The position numbers were made by a program, and so were the translations under genes. Shown here piece after piece: positions 18,269-29,366 of a DNA stretch of 64,000 nt. Origin of the DNA: Tritrichomonas musculus (taxonomy: Eukaryota > Parabasalia > Tritrichomonadida > Tritrichomonadidae); assembly GCA_039105265.1 (NCBI GenBank), contig JAPFFF010000018.1:2356001-2420000 (forward strand). Direction: 5' to 3'. The notes under the pieces were generated by a model. That model was given only the letters and a program-made list of their open reading frames with translations. It ran no database searches and was not told the origin of the DNA. Within the stretch, counting starts at the first letter, position 1, and every line of letters begins with the position of its first letter.

Positions 18269-19516
18269 TCAGGTTTTGGTTGATTCTTCATCTTTTTCAG
18301 GTAATTTGTTTATGATTTCAAGAACTTCTTCAACATCTTTATCATCATCATCAGAATCTTTTTCAGCATCTTCTTCGATTTCTTTCATTGATCGAAATTC
18401 CTTGGTTGCTCCTTCCCACTTTTTCAATTCTTCACTGGTCAATAATTCCTTCGAGTAGATTTCTCTTGCTGTCTTTTTGTCTTCAAACATTTTATCAAAC
18501 AATCTGCTATCTGCATTCATCATTGCATCTTTTCTTGACATTCCTGGATATATTCTTTGAAATGCATCTGCTGTTGATGAGATGAGGAATTCTTTTGCAT
18601 TTTCTTCGTCATTATGCTCTTCTTCAATTTTTTGTGCATATTTTAAATTTTCTTCTTCAGTGAGCAATTCAATCAAAGGTGGGACTTCGTCGAGGTCTTT
18701 ATATTCTTCCATAACTGTAACTATTTTTTCACGTACATGCGTATATGCTTCAATGAATGGTGACAAAGGATAAATTTTTCTATATGCGATTGTTAATTCT
18801 GCAATTGCGTTTTGTTGCTCTTTTGGTAGATCTGGATTGTCTCCTTCGATGATTTCATTCATTTCATCAATATTTTTTGGATCTGCTGGTTTTAATTCCC
18901 CTAAAACTGCTAAATTGTTTGTGTACTCTGAATGATATTCGTCTAAATGATGATACAATAAAAACTTTATTACATCATATGGTAAGCCAATTCTATTATT
19001 TTGTCTGTAATTGAATTTCTTTTGGATGTGTTTTGCCCTTCTTGGCTTTTTGAGATCTGCCAATTTTTTTTCCAAATCTTCCCACCAAGTAGCACACTGA
19101 ATTGAAATTTTGTCATCATTTGGTTTCTCGTCATCAATGAGCAAATGTAATGCTTGTTTTTTGCCTTTTGCAAATAATTCGTCTCCTAATAAATATGCAG
19201 CAAGGAGACACTTTTGATCTTGATCCAAAGAATTCCATAACTTATTTGCATTTAACCAATTAAGTTGTTCTTTTGGTGTTTTAAGCCCTTTATCTTAAAA
19301 TTCTTGTATTTGTTTGAAGGAGAGTTTTGTTGGTAAATGATCAGGAGAGCGATATTTTAAATGAACCAAATCGATTTCTTTTTCTTCTTCTTCTTCTTCA
19401 GCTTCAGCTTCGGCTTCAGCAATTTTTTGCAGGTATTGCATTTTTGTTAATTCTTCAACTTCCAGTATCTTTGGCTGAGTGTTGTTGTTGTTGTTGCTGT
19501 TGTCGCTGTTAGACAT
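18269..19516 (-). pseudogene. Unknown acidic protein gene with one in-frame stop
   Basis: From the ATG at 19516 to the stop at 18269 there are 415 codons in one frame with a single TAA at 19295-19297. A perfect initiator TCACTT lies 7 bases before the ATG. The N-terminus is Asn-rich (SNSDNSNNNNN), then Glu/Ala-rich; the middle has CATWWEDLEKKLADLKKPRR and GLPYDVIKFLLYHHLDEYHS; the C-terminus is acidic (DSDDDDKDVEEVLEIINKL). No known domain is recognised. The long conserved-looking frame with one stop suggests recent loss or read-through. It lies head-to-head with the decayed gene at 19607, about 90 bp apart, in a zone otherwise made of transposons, so it could be cargo of an element I cannot delimit. 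Confidence 0.5.
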
Positions 19517-19522
19517 GTAAAA

Positions 19523-19528
19523 AAGTGA
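19523..19528 (-). promoter_or_regulatory. Initiator element TCACTT
   Basis: Read on the minus strand, TCACTT fits TCAYTW and lies 7 bases before the ATG at 19516, which supports that start for the acidic-protein gene. Confidence 0.5.
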
Positions 19529-19606
19529 TGTGGTGACCTCACGAGAAAAAATTAGATTTTTGGTTAACGGTCTCCACCCCCGAAAACCTGTTAGGTCCCT
19601 CGCTAA

Positions 19607-20003
19607 ATGAGCAACAAAGGCCAAAGCCAAAGATCACAGTTTCGAGCTATTTCTATAATCAAGTTGAAAAAGATCGAATCAAAAGAGGAATCGCCATGTA
19701 TTATATGTTCCAATCATTCAAAAATCAATGCAAAGACCTCAACTTTTCACTTGATTTTGATACCGATGTACATAAAATTGTCCTCAAAAAGGAAAAAGTT
19801 GTCACCAATCGTGCTGAATATGAAGCAACAAAGTCTTTCATGCAAAGATAAGTTGATCACGATCGTTTTGAAAGCAATAAATTCCCTGAAGTACCGAAAG
19901 AACTATATATTGAATGGGTTTTCACATCTGACGAATTTGAAGAAGAGGAAAAGAAAGTAGAAGAAAAAGACGACGATAAAAAAGATCCTGATTGGAAACC
20001 ATA
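19607..20003 (+). pseudogene. Unknown decayed gene, divergent to the acidic-protein gene
   Basis: Protein-like coding is read mostly in one frame: YFYNQVEKDRIKRGIAMYYM near 19650, NFSLDFDTDVHKIVLKKEKV near 19745, then after one stop FPEVPKELYIEWVFTSDEFE and an acidic tail ending KKDPDWKP at 20003. The only nearby ATG (19607) is in another frame, so at least one shift and one stop are present. The product would be about 130 residues. No family is recognised. The acidic C-terminal tail resembles in style that of the neighbour on the other strand. Confidence 0.4.
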
Positions 20004-20463
20004 AAAAGGACGTTTATTGAGAGGACGTTTAATAAATACTCTCATACTAGGTTTTAAGTAAACCACACAATTAAAAACTTTTTCTATAGCTTTTTTAGTA
20101 AACGATACGGGACCTACTTCTGTAGGGAACGCGTTAAGAGGAATCCTGAGAGCAAGCCCAGTGGAAGATCATTAATGGGAGTGGGGGATCATACTTTAAA
20201 ATTAGTCGAATTTCTACTTAAATTTAGATATTTTAATACCCATATTTATAAACGTTCATCTAAAAACGCAGAAGAGAACTCTGATACGTTTTTTAAGTTA
20301 CAAAAAAGCTTTCATATTTTATATTTTACAACAAATAAGTATAATAATAATATGTTATAAAATATATATTAAATATATTTAATTTTATTTTTTATAAATA
20401 TCGAGTGTTTTTTAGAGATAAAAATAGATTTATGTTTAATTCAATTATTCACTTGAATTTTAA
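20004..20463. other. Intergenic DNA with a GC-richer patch
   Basis: At 20100-20175 a patch is clearly richer in G and C than its surroundings. It reads LVNDTGPTSVGNALRGILRA in one + frame before a stop. Nothing else is seen. Confidence 0.35.
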
Positions 20464-21703
20464 GGGGGTTTTACATGATTTGAAAATATAAATATCTTAA
20501 TAAATATTTATTATTTTTAAATTTAATTGGTATCAAAAACAATAAGAACTAATACTCGAATTTATAAAATAATGAACAATTTAAAATTTTCATAATGTTC
20601 TTCAAATAAATATAATAGTTATCGATTATAAATTATTAAAATTTTATTAATTTTAATGATTTAATAGACTATGACAGATACTAGCAAACTTTAATTAAAG
20701 TAATACTTTAAACATTCCAAAATATGATATAATTATTGAAAAGAATCATCTAATAACTTGGTTAAACTACCTTTATTATAAATTTATCCTATAAAAATTG
20801 AATAAAAAACATTTTTGTGAACTTAAATTATGCGTTCTAAATCATCTAGAAGATTTAAAAAAGGATGAGGAATATAAAGACAAAAAAATCAAAGAAGAAG
20901 AAGAAAACAAGAATAATATCTTTGATATCTGCAAAATAAGAAAAATTATATTTTAATTCATTCTTAAAAAGCAAATAAATAAAAAATATTATAAAAATCT
21001 TAATGTCATATAAATTTTAACCAAAATTTGGGATAGTCTTCAGAATTTCATAATAATTTTACTGAAAAAATGGATGTAATATCATTTAAAAATGGTCATC
21101 CATTGAAAAATAATTTTCATCACCTAACAACGATATCAATAGACAATTTGAAAAAAAACAGATCCATAAAATAATATAAGAACCTAAAAACTTAGGGTTT
21201 ATCTGAGCGTTTTTTTCTATTTAGGCCTTTAAAAAAAATATCAAAAAAATTATTTTTTGGTTTCGACAATGATTCCAAAATTACCTATCGATATTGAAAG
21301 AATATAAAAAATTAATGAGTGATTGTTAAGGAAAAAAATTCAGAAATCCAAAATTCGTCAAGTTATAAAAGGATTAAAATGAGCAATTTTTTTAGTGAGG
21401 TGGGAAAACTTTAACAAATTAAAATAAACCATTTAATTTTTCACAATTTTTGATAGAACGATCATTTTTTTTGAGAGAAATCATTTCATAATTCTATTAA
21501 TTCAAATTTGAATCAAAAAGGTCATATTTTGAAATAAAAGGCTAAATAATAAAATGATGTTTTCTTATTATAATTTAATTATTGGTTGATTTCATTATAT
21601 TTATGATATTTATAATCGTATAAATTTTATTAATTTTAAGTATCACTTCCTCAAATTTGTTATTCGTCATTTTAATTGGGTTTCAAAATTCTGTTATACC
21701 CCC
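20464..21703. mobile_element. TTAA-flanked inverted-repeat element 2
   Basis: TTAA at 20460-20463 and 21704-21707 flank inverted ends GGGGGTTTTACATGATTTGA (left) and GGGGGTATAACAGAATTTTG (right, inward), about 15 of 20 matching. The 1240-bp interior has no transposase frame. End sequence differs from the other two TTAA elements apart from the leading GG, so it is a separate family or an older copy. Confidence 0.5.
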
Positions 21704-21744
21704 TTAATATAAAATTTTTTCTGAAAAGTTAAGTGACAGAGGTC

Positions 21745-21874
21745 CTAGGCTTCTGTGTCCGAAATTTTTTATATTCAAAAAGTTAAAAAAAGTATCCAAA
21801 AAAATCCAATTTGGATACTTTTCGGACATTTTTCGAAACTTTTTGAGAAAAAAATTTCGGACACAAAAGCCTAG
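21745..21874. mobile_element. 130-bp hairpin MITE with 8-bp target duplication
   Basis: CAGAGGTC flanks both sides (21737-21744 and 21875-21882). The ends CTAGGCTTCTGTGTCCGAAA and CTAGGCTTTTGTGTCCGAAA (right, inward) match at 19 of 20 and continue for six more bases. The middle has a second dyad around AAGTATCC/GGATACTT. The 8-bp duplication suits hAT. The right duplication overlaps the left duplication of the next element by three bases. Confidence 0.85.
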
Positions 21875-22151
21875 CAGAGGTCTCTTCTAGAGATTTTAAA
21901 CGCTCAACTATTCATTCAATTTTTTTTCAATGGAGATAAAAAAAATTCAGATAATTTTTTTTAGAAATAATTATGTTCAATCTTCATTTCAATATTATTC
22001 CAATTAAATATATATATATATGTTTGTATATATTTATTTATATATTTAATATTTTATTTATACAATAAAACATCCTTTATAATTCTATTATGAGAAATAT
22101 TTTAAAAGATATTAATATAATAATATTAAAATCTTTAAAGCATTGAATTTT

Positions 22152-24285
22152 AGAAGTGCGAGAACTAAAAATAACGTATTTTTTAATTTAAAAAAGTGGA
22201 TTTTTTCACTAAATTGTTAATCAAATCAATGCTATTTTTAATATAATATAATGCATACCTAATGCTATACATCATATTTAATTATTAGGTCGTTTTAATG
22301 TTTGCAGAAGTAAGTGGGAAAAAATGGTATTTTGGAAATTTCTAATTAGTTCTGATATATTGTTGATTTTAATATTATTTATTTATATAAATATTAAATT
22401 ATATATATAGTTTTAATATAATATACAAAATAGTTTTTTAATTTATAGAGATATTAGTATTTAAAAAAATAATAAATATAATATAAAAATATAGGGAGCT
22501 CTGGTGAATTTCATAGGGATAACTATTTGTATTTTTATTATAATCAACATGTATATATACATATTTTCTTATTATTCTGAATCGCTCGCCGGGGGTAATT
22601 TTATTTTTATTTTATAAAATTCTGAAGAAAAAATACGTTATAATTAATTCCCCTCAATTTCATATTTTCATAAAAAAATGCAAAAAAATATGGTTTCTTA
22701 TTGTTAAATCGTAATGAAAATAAAGTGAATTAAAATATATACTATGATAAATATAAAAAAACTATCATTTCCCGATTTTATGCAACTTTGCCAAATTATT
22801 AAAATCAAGATATTTCAACCATCTTTTATTAAAATGTATGCTTATCCAACTCTTATTATGCACATTTGATAACTGATTTTAATTCCTCTATATATCTTTT
22901 GTTTTGTTTGATATTAAACAAAAAAAATGAAATTTAAAAATCTAAGCATTCCTAGAAAAATTTGGCCCTATAAATTTAATTGAAATCAATATTATAATAT
23001 TAATGCATAATATAATTCATATGTATATTTTTTATTTTAAATTTAACCTATTTAATTTTAAGATATTTATAAAAAAATATAACGACTATTGCGAATTTAA
23101 ATTTTAAATGATTAATCAAATTTTTCATTCTGTTCTCACAAATTAATTTTTTATGCAAAAAATCATTTTTTTTATATTTTTATGCTTGAAACAATAACTA
23201 TGAGCGATTTACATATAAATAAATTAAAAAATAGCTCTTTTTTTAGTAAGTTAAAAATTCTGAAGAAAAAAAACACGTTGTAATTATCTCCCCTCAATTT
23301 ATAATTTTAAACAAAAAATATAAAAAAATGTGGTTCAAAGTTAAAAAAATTTAATAAAAATTATATGAGATAATACATATATAGCGGTAATTATAAAAAT
23401 ATGATTAATGACTTGTTTTCAGCAACTTAGTCTAAAAATTAAAATCAAGATATCTTGAGATAGTATGAGTAAAATTTGTCCCTGATGTAGTATATTCATT
23501 AATATCTTTGGATAATTGTATTTTCATCCAAAAATTCAGATATTGTCCAGAATTTGATAAAAAAAAATCAATTTAATTTTCTGAAAGCTCCTAGAAAAAA
23601 TGGCCCTATAGTTTGGTTTACTAATGGTATTTATTAATATATAGGAAATATAATGCCGATATTAAAATTTATAGAGATTTTAACCTATTTGTTTTCAAGA
23701 TATTTATTTAAATTTTATATTTGGTCAGATATTTTCGAAAATTTTGTCTATAATTTTATAGCAAAAATGGCTCAAATCGTATTATTCTGAATCTTATCTT
23801 TCCAAAGAAAGAATTATTATTGTACATCAGACTTTTCAATCTCTTTCAGCTGTATCACATCATTGGGATTATAACGATTTGAGTCATCATCTCAATAATT
23901 CCAGTCAATGTTCAGCTCATCACTTTTTATCTTGATATTTTGGCTTTTTTTTGGTTGGGATTCCCAACTTGGGAAAAATTAAATCTAATTTTTTTTTATT
24001 ATTGAATTATTTTTAATAAAATAAAAATAACAATGTAATTTACATATATATAAATATTTATTTGTGTTCTAAAAGAGAGAAAATGTAATTTCTCTCCAAC
24101 ATTTATAAAATTTTATAATTGAATGGTTTATTTTTTATTTTATTAAAATTTTAAAACACAAATATTTTTACTCCTAGTGACTAATATAATTTAAAATCCT
24201 ATCATAATAGAGAAGGATATATATATATATATATATATTATTTTATAATTTAATAATAATGAAATCAACCAGCTCTCGCACCTCT
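22152..24285. mobile_element. Non-autonomous terminal-inverted-repeat element, copy 2, nested in the hAT-like element
   Basis: TGAATTTT flanks both sides (22144-22151 and 24286-24293), a perfect 8-bp duplication. The ends AGAAGTGCGAGAACTAAAAA and AGAGGTGCGAGAGCTGG (right, inward) match copy 1 at 2891. The first 55 bp are nearly the same in both copies. Inside are a GC-rich island TCGCTCGCCGGGGGTA near 22583, two related AAAAAACACGTTGTAATTAT-like pieces (22628, 23276), and a TA microsatellite at 24218-24240. No transposase frame is present. Confidence 0.8.
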
Positions 24286-24311
24286 TGAATTTTTAAGATA
24301 ATTTTTATTAA

Positions 24312-24596
24312 AATGCTGCCGCTAGGTTCTCAACTTATAATCGATATTTTAAAAAAAAAATAGATTCAAAAAACGATTATACGGAATATAACAAAAATGT
24401 TCGACGATTCGCGAGATACGGTATAAAGTATTTTCCACATGAGAATTTTGAAAGTTATTGTCCTTTTTGTTCGTATAAGAAAAAGTCATGCCATTTACGA
24501 AAAAGAAGTTATTATAAACATTCAAAAAATTGTCAAGACTGTCAGGCTTTTAAAAGTATAATCTCAATTTTCAATAATAATATTTTAAAGAGATGA
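24312..24596 (+). pseudogene. BED-type zinc finger remnant of a hAT transposase
   Basis: Ninety-four codons are open with no ATG. The frame reads RRFARYGIKYFPHENFESYC then CPFCSYKKKSCHLRKRSYYK then HSKNCQDCQAFK. The CxxC pair followed after a basic stretch by H-x3-C is the BED finger pattern, and this is the N-terminal DNA-binding domain of hAT transposases. Its position inside hAT-type ends supports the reading. The rest of the transposase is missing. Confidence 0.5.
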
Positions 24597-25001
24597 GCAA
24601 AATTTTCATCAATTTCAAATGTTGATATAAATTCTTTATGCTCGAGAAGTTTTAATGAGATTTTACAATTTTCAAAACCTTTTTTTCGATTATTAAATAA
24701 TTTGATATTTGTCAGAGGATTTGCTTCATACTCAATTAACAATCAGGATGGAAAACATATTTAGTCAGGAAAATAATTGATTTATTTAATTTTTATCAAG
24801 ATAAGAGAAAAAATAATTAATAAAAGTTTTTTTCAATACTTTATTTTTTTTCCTCCGACCATTCAACTTTGTTCAGAAAAATTCTGAGAAATTACGAATT
24901 TTTAACATCATCAACTGCAAAAAAAAAATAATCTCAAATAATTGTGATAGTTCTTTCAAATAAATTCAAAAGGATGAACGTTTAAAATCTCTAGTCTCTT
25001 C

Positions 25002-26699
25002 TGCAATTTTAGACGGACATTTATAAATATGGGTAATTATATTGATAAAATAAAAATATTTAAATATTTATACATTTTTAATAAAATAATTAAAATAAAT
25101 AATCTTCAATACAAATCAAGATAAAAATTTTTTAAAAAAGGTGATGTGAAAACATTTTTTTATCCAAAAATATTTTTTTGTCAACCAACTAAACAGAGTT
25201 CAAAAAACTTTACCTCCATTTCATATTTTAAATCATTTTATCTTTTTTATCAAACAATTTAATTGCATCATTCTTCATTAATAATATATTAGATAATTAT
25301 CATAATATTAATTAAATTTTAAAACATTAATTCATATTTAAAATATAAAGATATGATTATTTTAAATTGAGAGGGAGGTAATGTTTTTTGAACAAGGTTT
25401 ATTTAAAAATAATGAAAATATAACTATTAATATCTTGGGAAATTATCTAATATTAACATATATCAAATACTTAATATAATGTTATATTAAGAGTAATAAA
25501 TATATAAAAATAAAATATTGAAAATATCTAATTATTATCAAGATAAATACGATTTTAAATAAAAAATGCAAATTTTTATGTTTTGGCTACTTATAAAGAA
25601 GATAAATAATATGTTAATATATTTTAAATATTATATTAAAAGATTATGTATATTTATATTATAAAATATAAATGATACATAGTATTTTCCAAGATATTAC
25701 AAAAGTTTAAATAAGAATATTGATCGTTTTTTTAAAAAGAAGTGCTCAAAATAACTCTTTTTTGATTCAGTTGTAATAGTTATTTAATTCTTAGCTCTAA
25801 ACTTGAAATTTATTAACTTGAGTTTATGATTACTTACAGCTTGTAATAACAAATTGGAATATTGAGATATGAAATTTTGATGGCTGATTTGAAATCAGTG
25901 ATTTCTTTATACCAAAATATAAATAATGTATTTCATATTATAAATTGATAAAAATCAAAGCTTTGATTTTTGTAGGTATAAAAATCTTTTCATGGACTTT
26001 ACATTTCTCGAAAAAAAATTTTATATAAAACGATGACGATTTGTGGTTTATTTTTTGTATCCATTTAATTCTAGTTATTAAAAGTTGATGAATTTGATTG
26101 AAAGCTTACTTTTTGAAAATAATATCCGTTATTTTATATAAAAATAATTTGTTTTAAAAAATGATGCTTGAATTTATATCATTTATTATAAATACAAAAC
26201 ATTAAGTAAATTGAGCAAAAGAAATATGATCAGAAATTTCATAGTATTAACTTTTCAAAAAAAAAAAATCAACTTTTTAAGTTGGGTTCTGAATTTCTCT
26301 CAATTCCTTTTGAAATCTTTTGAATATATGATATTTTTTTGTGTTAAAAATTCCGAAATTTTTGTGTACATAACTCAAATTTTTATATATCAAATTTTCA
26401 GAAATTCAAAATTATTGAATAATCGTTTTTTTTTTTTTTTTTATAAAAATATTAATTTTATATTAAATAACACATTTATTCATTTCTTACATTGATTTCA
26501 TATGAATATGCATAAACATATTCATGTATTTTGCAAATATATTTACTACTTTTTTTTTAAATTATCGCAATATACTTTAAATTAAATCCAAAAATTTTTT
26601 TTTGAAATTCAAAAAAAAAAAAAGATGAGTTTAAATTGCTCTGAATTGAAAACGCAATCGTTTCCGCTATTAGAAATTTGAAAAGAAGGAAAAGTTATC
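25002..26699. other. AT-rich intergenic DNA upstream of the first Myb gene
   Basis: No gene, RNA or structured repeat is seen. Long T and A runs occur near 26430 and 26615. A 94-codon frame at 26211-26495 is Phe/Ile/Asn-rich and typical of AT noise. Confidence 0.55.
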
Positions 26700-28163
26700 A
26701 TGACTTCGCCCCTCCTTGATATTGCAATGTCATATGTTAAAGCGGTTTCTCCCAGCTTCGAAGATGAAAATGCTAAAGAAGAAATCCGTCTTGCATTTTC
26801 TGATTATTTATCAAATAATACAGGAGCTGAACATGTTGCTCATCTCTTGAAACAATACATTTCTTCAACTAACCCACTTGAACGTATTGAAGCAATTCTA
26901 AATACACCTGAAACACCTTTGAAGAACGAGATAGGAGAAATTAATATTGAAACTTTATCAAACATGCGAAAGAAAACTCGTCCATGGTCACAAACTGAAG
27001 ATACTCGACTACTTGCTGGAGTTCATCGCTATGGACTTGACAATTGGATACTTGTTGCCAAATTTGTTGGAAATTGTAGAACCAGAGCCCAATGTGCTCA
27101 AAGATGGTTCCGTGGACTTGATCCAAGAATATGTAAAGAGCAATGGTCCCCAGAAGAAGAACTTAAACTTTTAAATTTATTACGATCAAATAAAAATAAA
27201 GGCTGGACAAATATAGCATCTGGAATGGGAAATCGAAGTGATGTTCAGTGTAGATATCATTTTCTTCAAATGCAGAGAGATGGGAAACTCAAGGGCGAAT
27301 TTGAAGATTTAATGGTTCAAGACAAAATTCATCCAATGCCTTTACAATTCAAGGTACCTAAACAGTTTGAATTGAGACCTTCTGCACAAAATGCTCTTCA
27401 ACCATTTAATGGCCCAATGATATTGAATCATTCAGCACCCAATTTCCAAGTTTTTATGGAATACCCACGCCAAATTCAAAATCAAATGCAATCATCAGCT
27501 AATCACCAAGGTCAAATGGATTATTCTCAACATAAACAATTCATTCAAAGGCGAAAAAGGACAGCATCTCAATTACAGTTAACCCCTAAAAATCCATTCT
27601 TTAAGCAAAATCAAAAAACTAGTAAAACAGCTTCTTCTTCTGGTCTTGATTTTGATTCAGATTATTCTTTTTCAGTTGATTCATCATCTCAAATGGATCA
27701 GATGCAACAGTTACAACAGCAAATGCAACAGATTCAACAAGTTCAACAAGCACAACAAATTCAGCAAGTTCAGCAAATGCAACAACAACAACAATTGCAA
27801 TTATGGACTCAACAACAAAATCAACAAAACCAACAAATTCAGGAAATGCAGAGAATGCAACAGATTCAACAGCAACAAGCACAAACTCAACAAGCCCAAA
27901 TACCCCAACATATCAGTACCATTCCACAGTTTCCTATTCAAACTGAATCTTCATCCCAATTCAACCAACCTCAAGGCCAGCCATCCCAAGAACAACTTCA
28001 AAAGCCTTCTCTTATTCCACCACCTACAAAAGGATCTCAGCCAAATCAAAGCCAATCTGATCTTTTTGATATCTTTGATGACCAACCAATTAATTTTGGC
28101 AGCAATCTTACCACAAATGGAAACTTTTCAGAGTTTGATAATTTTAAAGAGGAACTTTGGTGA
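26700..28163 (+). CDS. R2R3 Myb-type transcription factor, Gln-rich
   Basis: A 487-residue protein. Residues about 93-142 (RPWSQTEDTRLLAGVHRYGL...NWILVAKFVG, then RTRAQCAQRWFRGLDP) are Myb repeat R2, and about 145-195 (EQWSPEEELKLLNLLRSNKN...GWTNIASGMG, then RSDVQCRYHF) repeat R3, with the periodic tryptophans in place. A helical N-terminal region of about 90 residues precedes them and is shared in outline with the paralogue at 31785. The C-terminal half (about 330-420) is Gln-rich and probably an activation or assembly region. R2R3 Myb proteins in trichomonads bind promoter elements of adhesion and iron-responsive genes, so a nuclear DNA-binding role is expected. The start follows a 30-base A/G leader. 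Confidence 0.9.
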   Translation: MTSPLLDIAMSYVKAVSPSFEDENAKEEIRLAFSDYLSNNTGAEHVAHLLKQYISSTNPLERIEAILNTPETPLKNEIGEINIETLSNMRKKTRPWSQTEDTRLLAGVHRYGLDNWILVAKFVGNCRTRAQCAQRWFRGLDPRICKEQWSPEEELKLLNLLRSNKNKGWTNIASGMGNRSDVQCRYHFLQMQRDGKLKGEFEDLMVQDKIHPMPLQFKVPKQFELRPSAQNALQPFNGPMILNHSAPNFQVFMEYPRQIQNQMQSSANHQGQMDYSQHKQFIQRRKRTASQLQLTPKNPFFKQNQKTSKTASSSGLDFDSDYSFSVDSSSQMDQMQQLQQQMQQIQQVQQAQQIQQVQQMQQQQQLQLWTQQQNQQNQQIQEMQRMQQIQQQQAQTQQAQIPQHISTIPQFPIQTESSSQFNQPQGQPSQEQLQKPSLIPPPTKGSQPNQSQSDLFDIFDDQPINFGSNLTTNGNFSEFDNFKEELW

Positions 28164-29362
28164 CTTTCTTATTAGATATTGTTATTTTATTAATATAATT
28201 TCACCGGCTTTCCTTTTTAAGGACTTTTTTTTTTTATGATATATTATTTTTTAATATTTTGAAATCCCCATTTAACTCGACATTTGATTTGATTTTGTTT
28301 GTTCATTTTATTTAAAGTAATCCTACTTCTTAAGAAAATAAATAAAAAATACGATTGTTTATTTGTAAAACTTTAGTTCAAATTATTTTTCCCTTACTCC
28401 CAAAAACTTATAAATATATATTTTGAATATGTGAAATTTCGTCAATCAGTCAAGTAACAATGGGAGGGCGGCTGGTATGCTATGTTATAATACCATTGCA
28501 GCAGAAAAACATTTTAAAAAGAAATGATTTCAATTCAAAACTCTATTTTAAATTCACCAATTAACATTTATCGCAGCTTTTTCATTTGTACATAACTATT
28601 TTTTTAATTATCTTATGTTTCCAAAACAAACAATCAGTCGGACAACAGAAATTCCAATTTAATTGCTTATTACCAAGCAAATAAATCAAATGTGTGGAAA
28701 GGTCCAAATATTGCTCTGAGAACATATAATATTATGGAAAAGCGGATAAATATGGAAGATTAATTTAACCAAAATATACTACCATACAAAATTCTAAATT
28801 ACTTTATAGAATATCTGGAAATTTACTAACATAAACAGAAATCATTCATTAAAGAAACTTTTAATCCTTTTATTTGCATTTTTCTACGAATAAATAAGAT
28901 CAAAAAGAATAATTCGATTAAAATGATATTTTTATTGAAGCTGAAATCGTAAATTAAGTGTTTTTTTCATCCTTTTTTTATCATAAAAAGTTTAATTCAT
29001 ATTTTTCAATAAAATCACGCAATAATTGGTTGATTCTGAAAACATTCAATTTTTTTCAATGTTTTTCTGAAAAACTTATATTGGCAAATATTAGAGAAAG
29101 TATGTTAGATGTATTTTGAATCAAACAAAATGCTTAAACCTATTCCTAATCTCTTCATCTAATTAAGAAATTGTAATAAAATCGATATCTTTTCATTTAG
29201 CTTATAGGCAATCTAAATCACTAAGCTATATCCTAATAACTACATCAGGATTCTTTTTCTCTTTTCAATACAATAGTTATAACTTTATTGAATAATGTTT
29301 ATTCAAGAATTGATATATAAGCCTAATTATGTATTACATTCTTTCTAATATGCTTTTTTTAT
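28164..29362. other. Intergenic DNA
   Basis: No gene is seen. A G-rich patch (GGGAGGGCGGCTGG near 28461) stands out in otherwise AT-rich DNA, but I cannot assign it. Confidence 0.45.
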
Positions 29363-29366
29363 TTAA

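Larger units (their letters stand above)
21888..24993. mobile_element. hAT-like element, interrupted by another transposon
   Basis: GTCTCTTC flanks both sides exactly (21880-21887 and 24994-25001). The inverted ends TAGAGATTTTAAACGCTCA and TAGAGATTTTAAACGTTCA (right, inward) differ at one base. TAG-type ends plus an 8-bp duplication are hAT hallmarks. Without the 2.1-kb insertion at 22152-24285 the element is about 0.96 kb, too short for a transposase, but it keeps a BED-like zinc finger reading at 24312-24596. Confidence 0.8.

Noticed and set aside
18269-20003. Virus-like or Polinton cargo genes
   Set aside because: No polymerase, integrase, ATPase, protease or capsid features are present; the proteins are simply unknown.
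20075-20175. RNA polymerase AC19/Rpb11-like fragment (VGNALRGIL)
   Set aside because: The GNALR word fits, but the flanking family motifs are absent and the frame is about 35 codons, so chance is likely.
21887-21910. Terminal repeats of the MITE and hAT-like element as one long composite end
   Set aside because: Each has its own exact 8-bp duplication, so they are separate insertions.
26211-26495. 94-codon gene upstream of the first Myb gene
   Set aside because: Phe/Ile/Asn/Lys-only composition with poly-T coding is expected by chance in AT-rich DNA.
27619-28239. Frames on both strands over the Gln-rich Myb tail
   Set aside because: CAA/CAG repeats leave all frames open; only the Myb frame has domains.
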